DNA of 64,000 nucleotides, from NCBI GenBank assembly GCA_027625915.1, contig JANTQA010000015.1, positions 2,914,001 through 2,978,000 on the forward strand, given 5' to 3'. This DNA comes from Anaeramoeba flamelloides. Taxonomy: Eukaryota > Metamonada > Anaeramoebidae. The stretch's first letter is position 1, and the number at the start of each line of letters is the position of its first letter. Under the pieces are notes generated by a model. That model saw nothing but the letters and a program-made list of their open reading frames with translations. It had not been told where the DNA came from and did not search any database. The position numbers and the translations under genes are program-made. This document shows, piece by piece, positions 24,063-35,308 of this stretch.

Positions 24063-27000
24063 ATGAATGACTTTTATTCTTCTTCCGAATTTTATCCTGA
24101 TCAAACAATACAGGAATCAAAAAAAATTCACATTTGGGTTATTCCAATTGGGAAGATTACTCAATCGTTTTTCCTAAATCATCTCAAAAAAATTCGTAAA
24201 AATAAAAGAGTTCATTTTGCAAACAAATTTTTTAGCCCGTTACCATCGAACAGTACGCAAAATCTTTTTTTTTCGTTTTTTTTTTATTTTGATTTTACTA
24301 TTTTGGTTTGTTTGTTTGTGGATTTCAATTATTTCCTTCCATCTAAAAATTCAAATTCTCGTCAACACAGTATCTTTTGTTTTTTCATTGTACTTCTTAT
24401 TTACAACATCTATTTTTTTTCAAAAGGAAAAAGAAAAGAATTTTCTTATATTTATTAGTGAACCAAACAAAGACCAAATTTTCTTTTTTTAGTACTTTCA
24501 CTTTACACTTCTGGTATTAATATCCAGTAATTAGATATCTTTTTTTTTCTTCTATGTTATTAACTATTGTCGTCAAAAGAAGTAGTGCAGAAAAGTTTAA
24601 CAATTGCTTCAAAATAAAAAGGGTGTTTTTTAAAGAGAAGACCAACACATAAAATGATCAATCAAAGAAACAACAATCTAAAATGAGTACAAAAATATGG
24701 TATTGGTATCTTAAGGCTCTATTATTTAAAAAGAAATTCTAAAAATAAAGGATCAAATGTGAAAATTATTTTCAAAAAATTGAGGAGATTTTTGTCAACT
24801 TTTTTGATCGAAAATAAACTTCAAAAATTTCAAAAGAATTTAAGGTTTACAATCCCTGAAATTTGAAAGAATATTATCTTGTGTAGGGTGTAATAACTTG
24901 TTAATTTTGTTCTTAGCTGATCGATCTTGGATTTGGTATGAGTTTTAAAGGTGGTTCAAAAATTGCAATTTTTGACAATTTATTTTTTTTCTTTCTGAAA
25001 TACGAAATGAAGAGTGTAAGATTAATAGATTAGTCGGTGTTCTAGAATAAATTTAAATTTTTGTCTTGTAGAAGAAAATTTTTAAATACTTTTTTGTCAA
25101 TTAACTAAATGAAAAAAATCTTTTTTTAAAAGCACCAAATAAAACCAAACCTAATTAAAAATTTCAACCAACAACCTAAAAAACACATTTTATTATAGCT
25201 TAAGTTCCAGCCAATTAATCTTACACTCTTCATTTCGTATTTCAGAAAGAAAAAAAATAAATTGTCAAAAATTGCAATTTTTGAACCACCTTTAAAACTC
25301 ATACCAAATCCAAGATCGATCAGCTAAGAACCAAATTAACAAGTTACTCCACCCAACACAAGATAATATTCTTTCAAATTTCAGGGATAGTAAACCTTAA
25401 GGAAAATTATGAAGTATTTTGAACAAATTGCATTCATAATTTAAATTTTACTCAAAATAACCAGACATTTACTTTCAAAATTGATTTGAATTTAGAGATA
25501 CTATTGTGTAGTAAATTGGATGTTACCTTGAATCAAGAAGAAAAAAAAACACTGATTATATTTTGAAACACAGATTAAGGTTGTTTACACATTATTTTGA
25601 TCACTCTGATGTTTAAAAAATTGTTTTTTAATATAAGAAAAATTAAATAAACCAATTTTCAAAACATTGATGCGTGGAAACGAATTTTCTACTATATAGA
25701 AACACTTTTGTTGATTGACTTAAAAAATCACATCCAAATGTATGTTCTTTACTTTTAATTTTAAAACTTTTTGTAGTAAATATAAATTGAAGACTCGAAT
25801 CTACACACAACAATAAAATAAAGAATAACCTTTTCTCTACCAAGACTAAAATAAGTTCAAATTAAAAAATAATTGTTGTAGTAAAATAACTGAGAAATGG
25901 TCTTGAAGTAATTTTATTCTTTTAAAAAGATAAGAATAAAGGAAATTGCTACTAAAACACTCAATATATGAGATTAGAGATGAAAATTTTCAACAGAAAT
26001 ACAAAACAGAATTACTCACACCCATTATTATCCAAGAAATTGGTGAAAAATAATTTGTATTGCTAGTATGTGAAAAGAAAGAGAAAATTATGATTATTCA
26101 TTCAGCAGGAAAACTTTTTATATCCGGTATTTTGTTTTAAACAAATCGACTTTTTGAATATAATGTATTATTTTCAACAGGAATAGAGATCACTTGAATT
26201 TTATGGTTGTGAGAGAATTTTTTTCAATCCCATTCACCTATTTTAAAAAATAAAAGAGAATATTTTGAGCTACAACAATTTTTAAACAATTAGTATATTT
26301 TTTTTAGATTGTAAAAATTAAAACTTTTTTTAAGTTTTCGATATTTAATAAAGTGAAGACTTTTATAGAATTAAATCTTTTATCGGGATTTGTGTTTTAG
26401 GTAAATAAAAAATCAACAATTAAATAAAAAGTAGATATAGGAGTGAAGAAAATTACTTTTTTTGAAAATAAAGTTTACACTCTATTAAAAATTGCTTACT
26501 TTAAAAATGTTTTAATTCTTACGATCTAAAAAAAAATGTTCTAATTTTTTTATAATTATTATAGATTAAATCCAAACTTTATATAACATTCTATCGCAAG
26601 TATTCAAGGTTATTTAGAATATTATCAACACCCCAATATAAACTTTAAGTTCTTAAGGCTATTAGATATTTTTGTTGTTAGTAGTACTACCTTTTTTTAA
26701 AGTTTATAATCAAAAAAAAAAAAAAAAGGGTTTTTTTTGGAGTAAAAAATCCCAAATAAACAGGTGGATGGGTTTTAGTTTAATTCAACTTTGAGGCTAT
26801 TTTACTTAATAGTTAATATTTAATAGTTTTTAAAATACTTTTCTCATCTAATAAAACTAAAATATAGAAAAACAATTAACTGATGATAAATACTCGATGA
26901 TATAGGTTTTTATAACTTTTTGAAATCAACTGTAAATTTCTTAAATTTTCGGTTGATTCCAAAAAGTAAAAAAAAAAGTAGCGTAAATATCCTCAGTTTT

Positions 27001-27899
27001 TCAGAATTCAAAAGAATTAAGTAGAATCATATGCTTTACTTAATTCTTGTAAATACTGGAAAACCTAACAAAAGTGTTTGTTAAATGCCATCAAGTTTTG
27101 TAGAGTGCCTATGTTTTTTTTTTTAATTGAAGAAATAAAAAAAAAACTAATGAATATATATATATGTTTTTATATGAATGTATATATCATAAATTAAAAC
27201 AATAAATAAGGCTTTAATACTCAAAATAATTCTTTCTTGGTTGTTGTGATAAGATTATTTTTAAAATTCTTTTAAAAGATAATACAATAAAGTCTTAGCT
27301 GTGAAGAAAAAGATTTCATTTTTTTTTACTATTAAATTATTACAAAAATATTAATAAAACCTGAAAAATTGGATTTTCCAACTTTAATTGTAAAATACCT
27401 CAAACAATAATATATGATCCAAGATCTTTTATTAACCAATAATATTTATTATCAGCGAGGCTATCAAAAAGTGAAAAATTAGCAATTGTTTAATTTTTTT
27501 TTTAAAAAAATTTTTCATGATCATGAGTTGATATTTAACAATGCAATTTTTTGAAATAAGTCTTAATGAATTGATTTTAAACGGTGATAGTTTGAAATTA
27601 TTTTCATTAATTAATAATTGTGAAATCTATGATGTTAGATTAAATTTCTGAAAGGAAATTTAAGTCTAAGGCCAACCCAGAGTGTAATTTACAATTCTTC
27701 AATAATAATAATAATAAAAAAAATACAATTTTTTTTTTATAAAAATTAATAATTATAGATTTATTTGGAAACCTAATCAACTGTGTTAGTAAAAAAAAAA
27801 AAAAAAAAACTTATCAAAAATAATTTAAATCTCAAAACAGACTTTAAAAATCATTTTTTTTTTTTTAATAAATATTATACAAACTAAATATTATAAAAC

Positions 27900-27934
<35 letters not shown>

Positions 27935-30900
27935 TTGTGAATAATTCAGATAAAAAACGAAAAGTTGCACATATCAAATATGTTACAAAAGCTTATAACA
28001 GAAATCAGTACCAAAATTTTCAAATTTATAAAAAAATTCTTGGGGTAATTGGAATTATCGATTATGAAAATGTTCATGAAGAAAAAAATTTAAAAATGAT
28101 CTATAAAGAAGAAAAACGAAAATATATTGGCTCTGGGAAATTTAGGATTTTTGTATTTGGGTATCCAAATAATCAATATCCGCCAGATGAAAGAGGATTA
28201 AAATATTTTTTAAAACAGACTTCAACTTTGCAGTTGAGTCAATCCATAAGAATACAAATAAAAGATTTTATACATTCAATCCAAAATACACTTCAAAATA
28301 ATTTTTTAAACTTGAAAAAAAATTCTGCAAATATATATTTACCATATGAGCAACAATTCCGCTCAGGAAATAACTATTCACAAGATAAACATGAATTAAA
28401 ACGTAGAATAAAAAAGAAAAAGGGAGATTATTGTTTACTTTTAGGTTATTTAAATGAAGCAAAATATTTTTATACAGAAGCACTTCAATCCACAAAATCC
28501 AAAGCCAGTACCTATTCTGTCACACAAGCTAATGTAATGGAAAATTTAATTTGTATAAAAACTTTAAGAAATAAAAATATCACAAGTAAATTTAATGTAA
28601 GAATATTATTTTAAATTTTCATTTATATATTATTTACTTTTTAATCGTTTGTAAACAATTTATTATTAGTATCTAGTAGATGTGAACTAAATAAACACAT
28701 TTATACACATACATTGTATACATTCATTATTAAATTTGATACTTATGGGTATAGTAACTTCTCTGATTTTTTTTATACACAAGGAGTTATAAAGTACTTC
28801 AAATGGTATTGTGGAATTGTTCTTCGTTTTGTTAAAAAAAAAAATACAAATAAAAACCAACACAAAATAAATGTACTTCTTTTGGTTAATAAAATTAGAT
28901 TATTATTATAATAATAAAAGCCTCATAGAATTTCAACATAAAATATCCAAAATAAGAAAGAAAAAAATAATCAAAGTTTCTAAAAGACAAAAATTCAATT
29001 AATAAAAAAAGTTTCAAAGGATCTCTCAAAGGGAAAAATCAAAATTTTGAAAAAAAAAAAAAAAAATAATCAGATTTTAATTACAAAATTGAAAATTAGA
29101 CACTTAAGAAAAATTCACACACCATCCCTTTTAAAAAAAATTCATTTTAACAGAAAAAAAAAAAACACATGATCTCAAAGACTAAAATACTCTTGTACAA
29201 AAAAAAATTAGGTAGATATCTATGAAAAAAAGCGAAAAAAAAAAAAAAAAAACATTGTACATACAATGACAAAAATTCAAATAACTAAAAAAAAAATTCT
29301 CATATAATTTCAACAACAAAAAAATCCAAATTAAGAAAAAAAAAATAATCAAAGTTTATCAAAGAAAAAAAATACAATTAAAAAAAAATTTTAAGGGTCT
29401 AATCATTTACTGTGAATATACTCCATACTCAAGGGGTGACCTTATACTAAAAAGGGTATTGTGAAATAGCACTTCTATTGGTTGACAAAATTCAAATAAC
29501 AAAAAAAAAAAAAATTCATTGGATTTATTTGACAAAAAATTCAACGAAGAAATATAAGTTTAAAAAAGTTGTCAAGTTCAAAAAAACAAAATTTCAAAAA
29601 AAAATTCATCTTTTCTCATTTTCTATTTCGAAATGGTTAAGTTTCTTTAATTCAAAAAAAATTGCTTTCTTGAAGTTCGCAATCAATTTAATTTGATTTA
29701 ATCCGATTTCTGGTTATTTTGTAACCCTATAAATTTGACCAAGTAAGGATTATGTAATATTCTTATGATAAAAATAACTCATTTGAAAAATGAAAAAAAA
29801 GAAAAAAAAAATCACTAAGATCTCAAAAAGCGCCTAAGAGTGAAACTTCAAAAACTGACATGGTTGTTTTCAAAATTGTATATTCTAACCATTCTAATTG
29901 GAAATCGAGTGTCTCTCTTTGGCGCTTTTTTCTAAAAATGTCCACATATTTAGTTGTTAATTTTTGGAGATCGATCGTATATCATAAATTGGTTGGTTTT
30001 TGATTCGTGCTAGGTCCTCATAAAAATTACGAAAAAGTTTTTTTTCATTTTTGAAAAAAAAATTTCACCCTAAAGAATCGACCCTTCAAAAGAATTCTCA
30101 ATTAAATAAGATAAATTTTTGAAAAAAAAATGACTCTTTTCTTGTTTTATTGTTTCAAATATCTAAATTTCTGGGATATTTAATAAATTACTTTCTTTCT
30201 GTATAAAAAACAATTTAATTCACTTTTGTCCAATTTGTGGTTATTTTATGGAATTCTCTTTATTTTAAAGAGTAATGGTGTAGTAACATTCTTTTTACAA
30301 ATTTGACTTTATTGAAAAATGAAAAAAAAATAATTAGAGATCTAAAATAATGCCAAAGTGTTAGACTTCAAAACTGGAATAGTTGTTTTTAAAATTGTAA
30401 TACACAGTAATGTAAATTGAAAATTGAGTGTTTGCTATTTGGAGTTGTTTTCAAAAAATATTTTACTTTTTCATTATGGTATTTTGATAGATCGATCCTA
30501 CATCACCATTCGATTTGTTTTTGATTGGTTACAAGTACTTTATAAAAATCAATTGGTAGAGTCTTTTTCAGAATGAATGAATGTAGATTACATAGTTTTT
30601 TGAGAGTTATCATTTTTTTTTTTTTTTTTAAATTTTTTTAATATCTGAAATATTTGGATAAAAATATCTTGTTGAAATAGAAAAAAAAATTTGTTTTATT
30701 ATTTTTTAAAGATAATTTTTTTATCTATTTCTGTTGGTCAAATTTTTTCAACTTTTTTTTGAGATAATATTTTTTTTTATCTAATACCCTTTTCAATATT
30801 AATTGTTAAATTAAAAGAAATTGCAATGTATAAATTATCCTTAAAGTTAATGATAAGTTTCAAACATTTTTTTTTGTGTAAAATTGACTTTTCATAAAAA

Positions 30901-33900
30901 AAATAAAAGAAAAAACAATAAGCATAAAAAAAAAAATTGACTAAATTAGAAAAAACGAAATGCCCTCCAAATTAACATTTATTTTGAAAATAATATTAGA
31001 GAAAACTCATAGAATTTGTTTTTTAAATCTTCAGTTAAGTTTTACCACTTTGACTGTAAAAGAGTTTAAGTTAAATTAATGTATCAACAAATCAATTATT
31101 AATATAGGGAATTAATATTTGATTAATAACAATTAAAATATTTAAATAAGATTATTAGAATTTAAGGGATTAGCGTTTACCAAGGAGAAGCCCTGGATCA
31201 AAGTATGTTGTTATTGGACCTAACCACATTAGTGTTACATGGTTCAAATGTCTCTACAAAATCGATTACAAAGTAGTAATATTTGTTGATCTCATCAATT
31301 AAAAATGATCTATGTATTAGTAAAAAACCCAGCAAACTCAGAATAAAATCTGCATTTCGCCATAAATTTTATGATTGAATTATCAATATTCAGACTACAA
31401 AGTCATAAAATATCTATCTTAAATTTATGGCGAAATGTAGATTAGTTACTAAATAATTCGTTTTTTTTTAAAAAATTAAATTATTAAACGAATAAAGTTT
31501 TTTGTCAAATTATTTCTCAAATCATGCAAATATATTGATGCTAAAATTAGACTTATCAAAAGCAAACAAAACTAATCAGTCTTTGTACTTTTATGTTGAT
31601 GATTATTGAGTTAATCTTTGGAATTCAAAAATTCTAAAAATAGTTACTTTTGGAAGTTCTAAATCTAAATTATTAAATACCGGAATACTGTATTTTGGGT
31701 TTTTATTTTTATATTTGGAAAATGAATTAAAAAAAAAATTTTCAAATATGAAAATTTTTAATTGTGATCATTAGTAAAAAATGTAATAATTTATTGTTCA
31801 ATAAGATTTATAATAGATTTTTTAGAGTCACAGAAGCTATTCGAGCCATGGTGCACTAATACCATTTACACCCAATTACAACATACTTTGATTATAGAGA
31901 AATCTATGGTGACGCTAATCCCTTAACAAAATAAAGATGTTTTAAAATAAAATTTAACAATTTTTTTGGCAATTTCATTCTTTCCGTTAATTAAATAATT
32001 ATTTTAACTTTGTTGGGATTTTTTGATTTTATATTTATTTATGAATAATTTTATAGTATCTTCAACAATTATATATTTTGAAATATTCTATGTAATTCTA
32101 AAAATTTAAATAAGTAAATAACCCTATTTATCAATCCCATTAATACATAAATTTCCATGAATATTTTATACTATGAATTTATTTATTTATATCTACTAAA
32201 TAGACAATTCAAAGAAAAAACATTCTTGATGAATTTCGAATTATTATCAAAAGTTATAAATTAAAACCTGAAACTAAAATCCTTCAAATAGAAGCAGAAA
32301 TCAAATTTGCAAAATATTTATTATTAAATAAAAAAAATATTGAGGAAAGAATAGAAGGCTTTGATATTTTAACAAACTTGATTAGTATTTGGGGTTCCTT
32401 TACCAATCCCTCTACTTTGCCACTTTTAATTCATTTGGCAAAAATATTTGAACAAAAAGGTTTAAGAAGAAAAAGGACTTTTTGCTTTCAACAAATTGTC
32501 CAATTATTTTGGAGTTGTATGAACTTTACAAGAGCCTATGAATTCTTATTATATTCAGCTAAAAATTACCAATTAGAAGGAATTTTCAAAATAATTCAAC
32601 CAGATCAAAATAATGAAACCTTAAAGATGAATAACAACAATGAAGACAACGATGACCAAAATGAAAATGACAAGACCAACAAAAATTATTATGATAAGAA
32701 AAATAAAAAAATCATTAAAAGTGATCGTAAATGGGCTGGTATTCAAATGAATATTCTTGTTCAATTAATTGAAGTAACCAACAAATTAGGATATTACGAT
32801 AAATTATATCTATTAATTATTTATTATTTATTTAATTTTAAGTTGGAAATCAAACCAAGCCAACAAAATTATTTTGGAAAAATTCTTCAAAAAACTGAGA
32901 AATTATCTAAAAAATTATCATTTTATAATTCAGGTTTCCTAAAAATTGAAAGTTTCAATATAAAACTTGAACAATCCGGTATCCCATTACTCCACTCAGA
33001 TGAAGTTTCCAAATCAAAAATTTTTGACCAAGAAACAGAGGATGCTCGGAATCGCCGATTAATAATAATAAAAAAAAAAAGAGAGCACCTTATTGAACAA
33101 TTAGCAAACGACACAATGAATTTACAAATCACTTTATCAAACCCATTCTCTTTTGATTTAGAAATTGATCGGATATATATTGAATCCGATTGGGAGCATT
33201 TCGATTCTATACCATTATCTGGAAAATTACCGGCAAAGATCAAGCAATGTAAATTAGATTTACCTTTCCATTCAACACAAGAATGCGAAAATTTAATTTT
33301 GAAAAACATTATTATTGAAATGAAAAATCTTAAATTTTATCATCCAATAAATTTATCAAAGCAATTAATCATATATCCAGAAATACCCTTACTTTTGGTT
33401 GAGCCCATCGGCTCATTAAATTTAACATTAATTGAAGGCCAATTGTATAAATGCTTTCTTAAGTTTAAAAATTGTGGAAATAAACGAATAGATCACATTG
33501 ATTTTAAATATACCTTGGGCTATTCCCAAGAATATGAAATCGAAGACACTAGAATATTATATGAAAAATATTTTCCCCCATATTTGGTTTATTATCCAAA
33601 ATCTTTAAGAACCTTTTTACCATTAAACCCACAATCAGAATTTTTATTTCCAATATATTTTTGTCCGAATGACCATATCTCGGAAGTTTCTTTTACAATA
33701 TGGAATGGGCCAATGCAGGAAGATTGGAAAGATCCAAATCTAGATTTATTAATTAGAGAAACAAAAATCCATTATCATATCACAGTAAATCCAGGAATTA
33801 AAATTACAGATTTTTTTTTAATGAATTCAAATAATCAACTGTATAAACAATTACAACGTAAAAATAAGAAAAAGTCCAAGAAAAATAATGATAAATTATA

Positions 33901-35308
33901 TACCATTGGTTTTGATTTAATTAATAAAACAAAAAAAAACATTACAGTTAAAGGATTAATATTAAGAAAAAAAAAAAATTCAAAGAAAAATAACAAAGAA
34001 AAGATAAAATTAGATAATGGGAAACAAATTGAAATTAAAAACGATAATTCAAAAGAAATTGAAATTGAAATTGAAAACGAAAATATGAATGAAAAAGAAA
34101 ATTTAAACGAAAATAAAACAAAAAAAAATGAAAATGAGTTCGAGAAAAAGAAGGAAAATGAAAAGAAAAGAAAAAATAATGATCAAGAAAAAGATAGTCA
34201 CAAAGAAAAAGACAAGGATAAAGAGACAGAGAAAGAGATAAAAATACCAAGTCAAGAGTCCATAAATTTTGTAAATGATTTTGATGATGATAAAACAAAA
34301 GGAACTGTTATAATGATAATTAATAATGACAATGAGAATAATGATGAAATTCCATTTGATCCAAACAAAAAAAATGAAGAAAAGGAGCAAAGAAAATCAA
34401 ATGAAAAGAAAGCTTACAAGAAGTTAAAAAAAAGCATATGCATTGATAAAAAAAAAAAAAAAGTAAAAGTTAATACAATAACCAAACATCAAAATATTGA
34501 TAAGGTGGGTGATCAGCAAGAAGATGAAGATAACAATTATTATTATAATAGAAAAAAAAGAAAAAAAATAAGGAAGAGTTATTTTTATAAAAAAAAAATT
34601 AATATTCCAAAAAATGAAAGCCGAAGATTATTATTGCCAATTAAAGACTTTGATTTAGATCAATATAAGAAAACAAAAATACCCTTTTCAGAAATGATTA
34701 CTAAATATATTACTATTCAGCACTCAAGACCCTCACAGACTCAAGCCATTCAAATCAAAAAAAACATGAAATTTAAAAGGACATTATTAGAACAATTAAA
34801 AATTGAATGGGAAAATAAAAAGGGTATAAAAGGAATTCTTTTATTACACAATTTAAAAATACCAAACAAATTTATCCAATTGATCGATCAAACAGATTTT
34901 TCCATTAATTTAGTATTGCAAAAGAAATATAGAGTTGAAGAATTTGCTCCAATAGATATCATGTTGAAAAACAACAAACAAAAGGATCTTAAAATAAATT
35001 ATAAACTTTTTATATATTCTGGTGGCCAATTATTATCTCAAGACAAGAGTAATAATAAATTTGACAACAAAAAGAAATTTCCAATAGATCATTTGATAAA
35101 GCCTGAAAGATCGATATTATGGTTAGGATCTCTTGAAAAAAAAAATATTGATATACAATCATTACAAACAAAGAAAGAAACCTTCTTTATTTGTTTTCTT
35201 GGGAAAGGCCAATACGAAATTCAAATCAAATATTCATTTAGCCATAATCCATTCAAATTGTATACAGAGAAACCCACAATCCTTACAATTACAAAGAAAA
35301 ATAAATAA
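24063..35308 (+). CDS. trs120: TRAPPC9/Trs120, TRAPP-II complex subunit, three exons
   Basis: Exons 24063-24252, 27932-28596 and 32204-35308 join in frame and give 1319 residues, near the usual 1150-1300. Exon 1 holds the N-terminal signature KKIHIWVIPIGKI followed by SFFLNHLKKI. Exon 2 holds HIKYVTKAY, KKILGVIGIIDY, RIFVFGYPNNQYPP and the conserved GDYCLLLGYLNEAKYFYTEAL (about 215-236). Exon 3 starts after TAG at 32203 and carries the helical linker and the later beta-rich repeats, for example LQITLSNPFSFDLEIDRIYI (about 590-610). Residues about 834-1097 are a highly charged Lys/Glu/Asn/Asp insertion, after which TRAPPC9-like sequence resumes. In yeast and plants this subunit makes TRAPP-II, the Rab11/Ypt31 exchange factor at the trans-Golgi. 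The exon 1/2 junction (A|AG, lysine 64) is chosen from reading phase and from homology on either side; its acceptor is unusual, lying at the end of a 30-base poly-A run. Confidence 0.88.
24598..25605 (+). repeat. Family I repeat interrupted by a foldback element
   Basis: 24598-24839 and 25401-25605 together match the continuous repeat at 41995-42440: CAAAATAAAAAGGGTG, then AATCAAAGAAAC, ATATGGTATTGG and AAGGATCAAAT on the left; TAATTTAAATTTTACTCAAA, GGATGTTACCTTG and ATTATATTTTGAAACAC on the right. The intervening 24844-25396 is a family A element. No coding capacity was seen. Confidence 0.7.
24844..25396. mobile_element. Family A TTAA-flanked foldback element, full copy
   Basis: A 553 bp element flanked by TTAA (24840-24843 and 25397-25400). 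Arms of about 190 bp are almost perfect inverted repeats: GGTTTACAATCCCTGAAATT on the left, AATTTCAGGGATAGTAAACC on the right, continuing through ATTATCTTGTGT, TTAGCTGATCGATCTTGG and TTTCTGAAATACGAAATG. The ~165 bp centre carries AAAGCACCAAATAAAACC. It encodes no protein and is inserted in a family I repeat within the TRAPPC9 intron. Confidence 0.88.
26996..27067. repeat. Family J palindrome, copy in TRAPPC9 intron 1
   Basis: TTTTTCAGAATTCAAAAGAA pairs with TTAATTCTTGTAAATACTGG about 45 bp later. The same hairpin unit occurs several times at 47075-47815. Nearby GTAGAGTGCCTA (27101) is also shared with that cluster. Confidence 0.6.
27470..27668 (+). repeat. Family L dispersed repeat, copy 2
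   Basis: Shares TGAAATAAGTCTTAATGAATT, TTTGAAATTATTTTCATT and TTGTGAAATCTATGAT with 9826-10038 in the MAPK intron. Confidence 0.5.
29745..30600 (+). repeat. Family K: two diverged direct copies (~340 bp each)
   Basis: 29745-30090 and 30265-30600 share an ordered series of motifs: TTGAAAAATGAAAAAAAA, GATCTCAAAA or GATCTAAAAT, a CTTCAAAACTG-type stretch, GTTGTTTTCAAAATTGTA, GATCGATC followed by TACATCA or TATATCA, and GTTTTTGATT. The copies are direct, offset about 520 bp. They are old and non-coding. Confidence 0.6.
31166..31922. mobile_element. Family F TTAA-flanked element
   Basis: A 757 bp element flanked by TTAA (31162-31165 and 31923-31926). Terminal inverted repeats of about 120 bp start GGGATTAGCG and end CGCTAATCCC and continue through CAAAGTATGTTGT and ACATTAGTGTTAC-type sequence. 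An internal 23-bp inverted repeat (AATCTGCATTTCGCCATAAA with TTTATGGCGAAATGTAGATT, 31350-31444) forms a second hairpin. It encodes no protein. Confidence 0.82.

Larger units (their letters stand above)
24253..27931 (+). other. TRAPPC9 intron 1 with nested repeats
   Basis: Donor GTACGC at 24253; the acceptor is the AG closing a poly-A run at 27930-27931. It contains a family I repeat split by a family A foldback (24598-25605), a family J palindrome (26996-27067) and a family L repeat (27470-27668). A 66-codon minus-strand open frame at 25643-25843 is not recognised. About 25860-26930 holds nothing else recognised. Confidence 0.7.
28597..32203 (+). other. TRAPPC9 intron 2
   Basis: Donor GTAAGA at 28597 and acceptor AAATAG at 32198-32203, both phase 0. 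It contains poly-A-rich repeated sequence (28890-29400, where TAATTTCAAC-type and AATAATCAAAGTTT stretches occur twice about 375-400 bp apart), the family K duplication (29745-30600) and a complete family F element (31166-31922). Small open frames at 28714-28911 and 29478-29696 are Lys/Asn-rich and not recognised as genes. Confidence 0.8.

Noticed and set aside
27937-27939. Taking GTG as the start of the TRAPPC9 protein
   Set aside because: The N-terminal TRAPPC9 signature lies in an exon at 24063-24252 that joins in phase at 27932.
31162-31926. Calling the TTAA elements piggyBac
   Set aside because: The TTAA flank fits, but the tips read GG inward where piggyBac ends read CCY, and no transposase is present; left unassigned.
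34035-34390. Two minus-strand open frames of 87-95 codons, Phe/Leu/Ile-rich
   Set aside because: Antisense shadows of the Lys/Glu/Asn-rich TRAPPC9 insertion.
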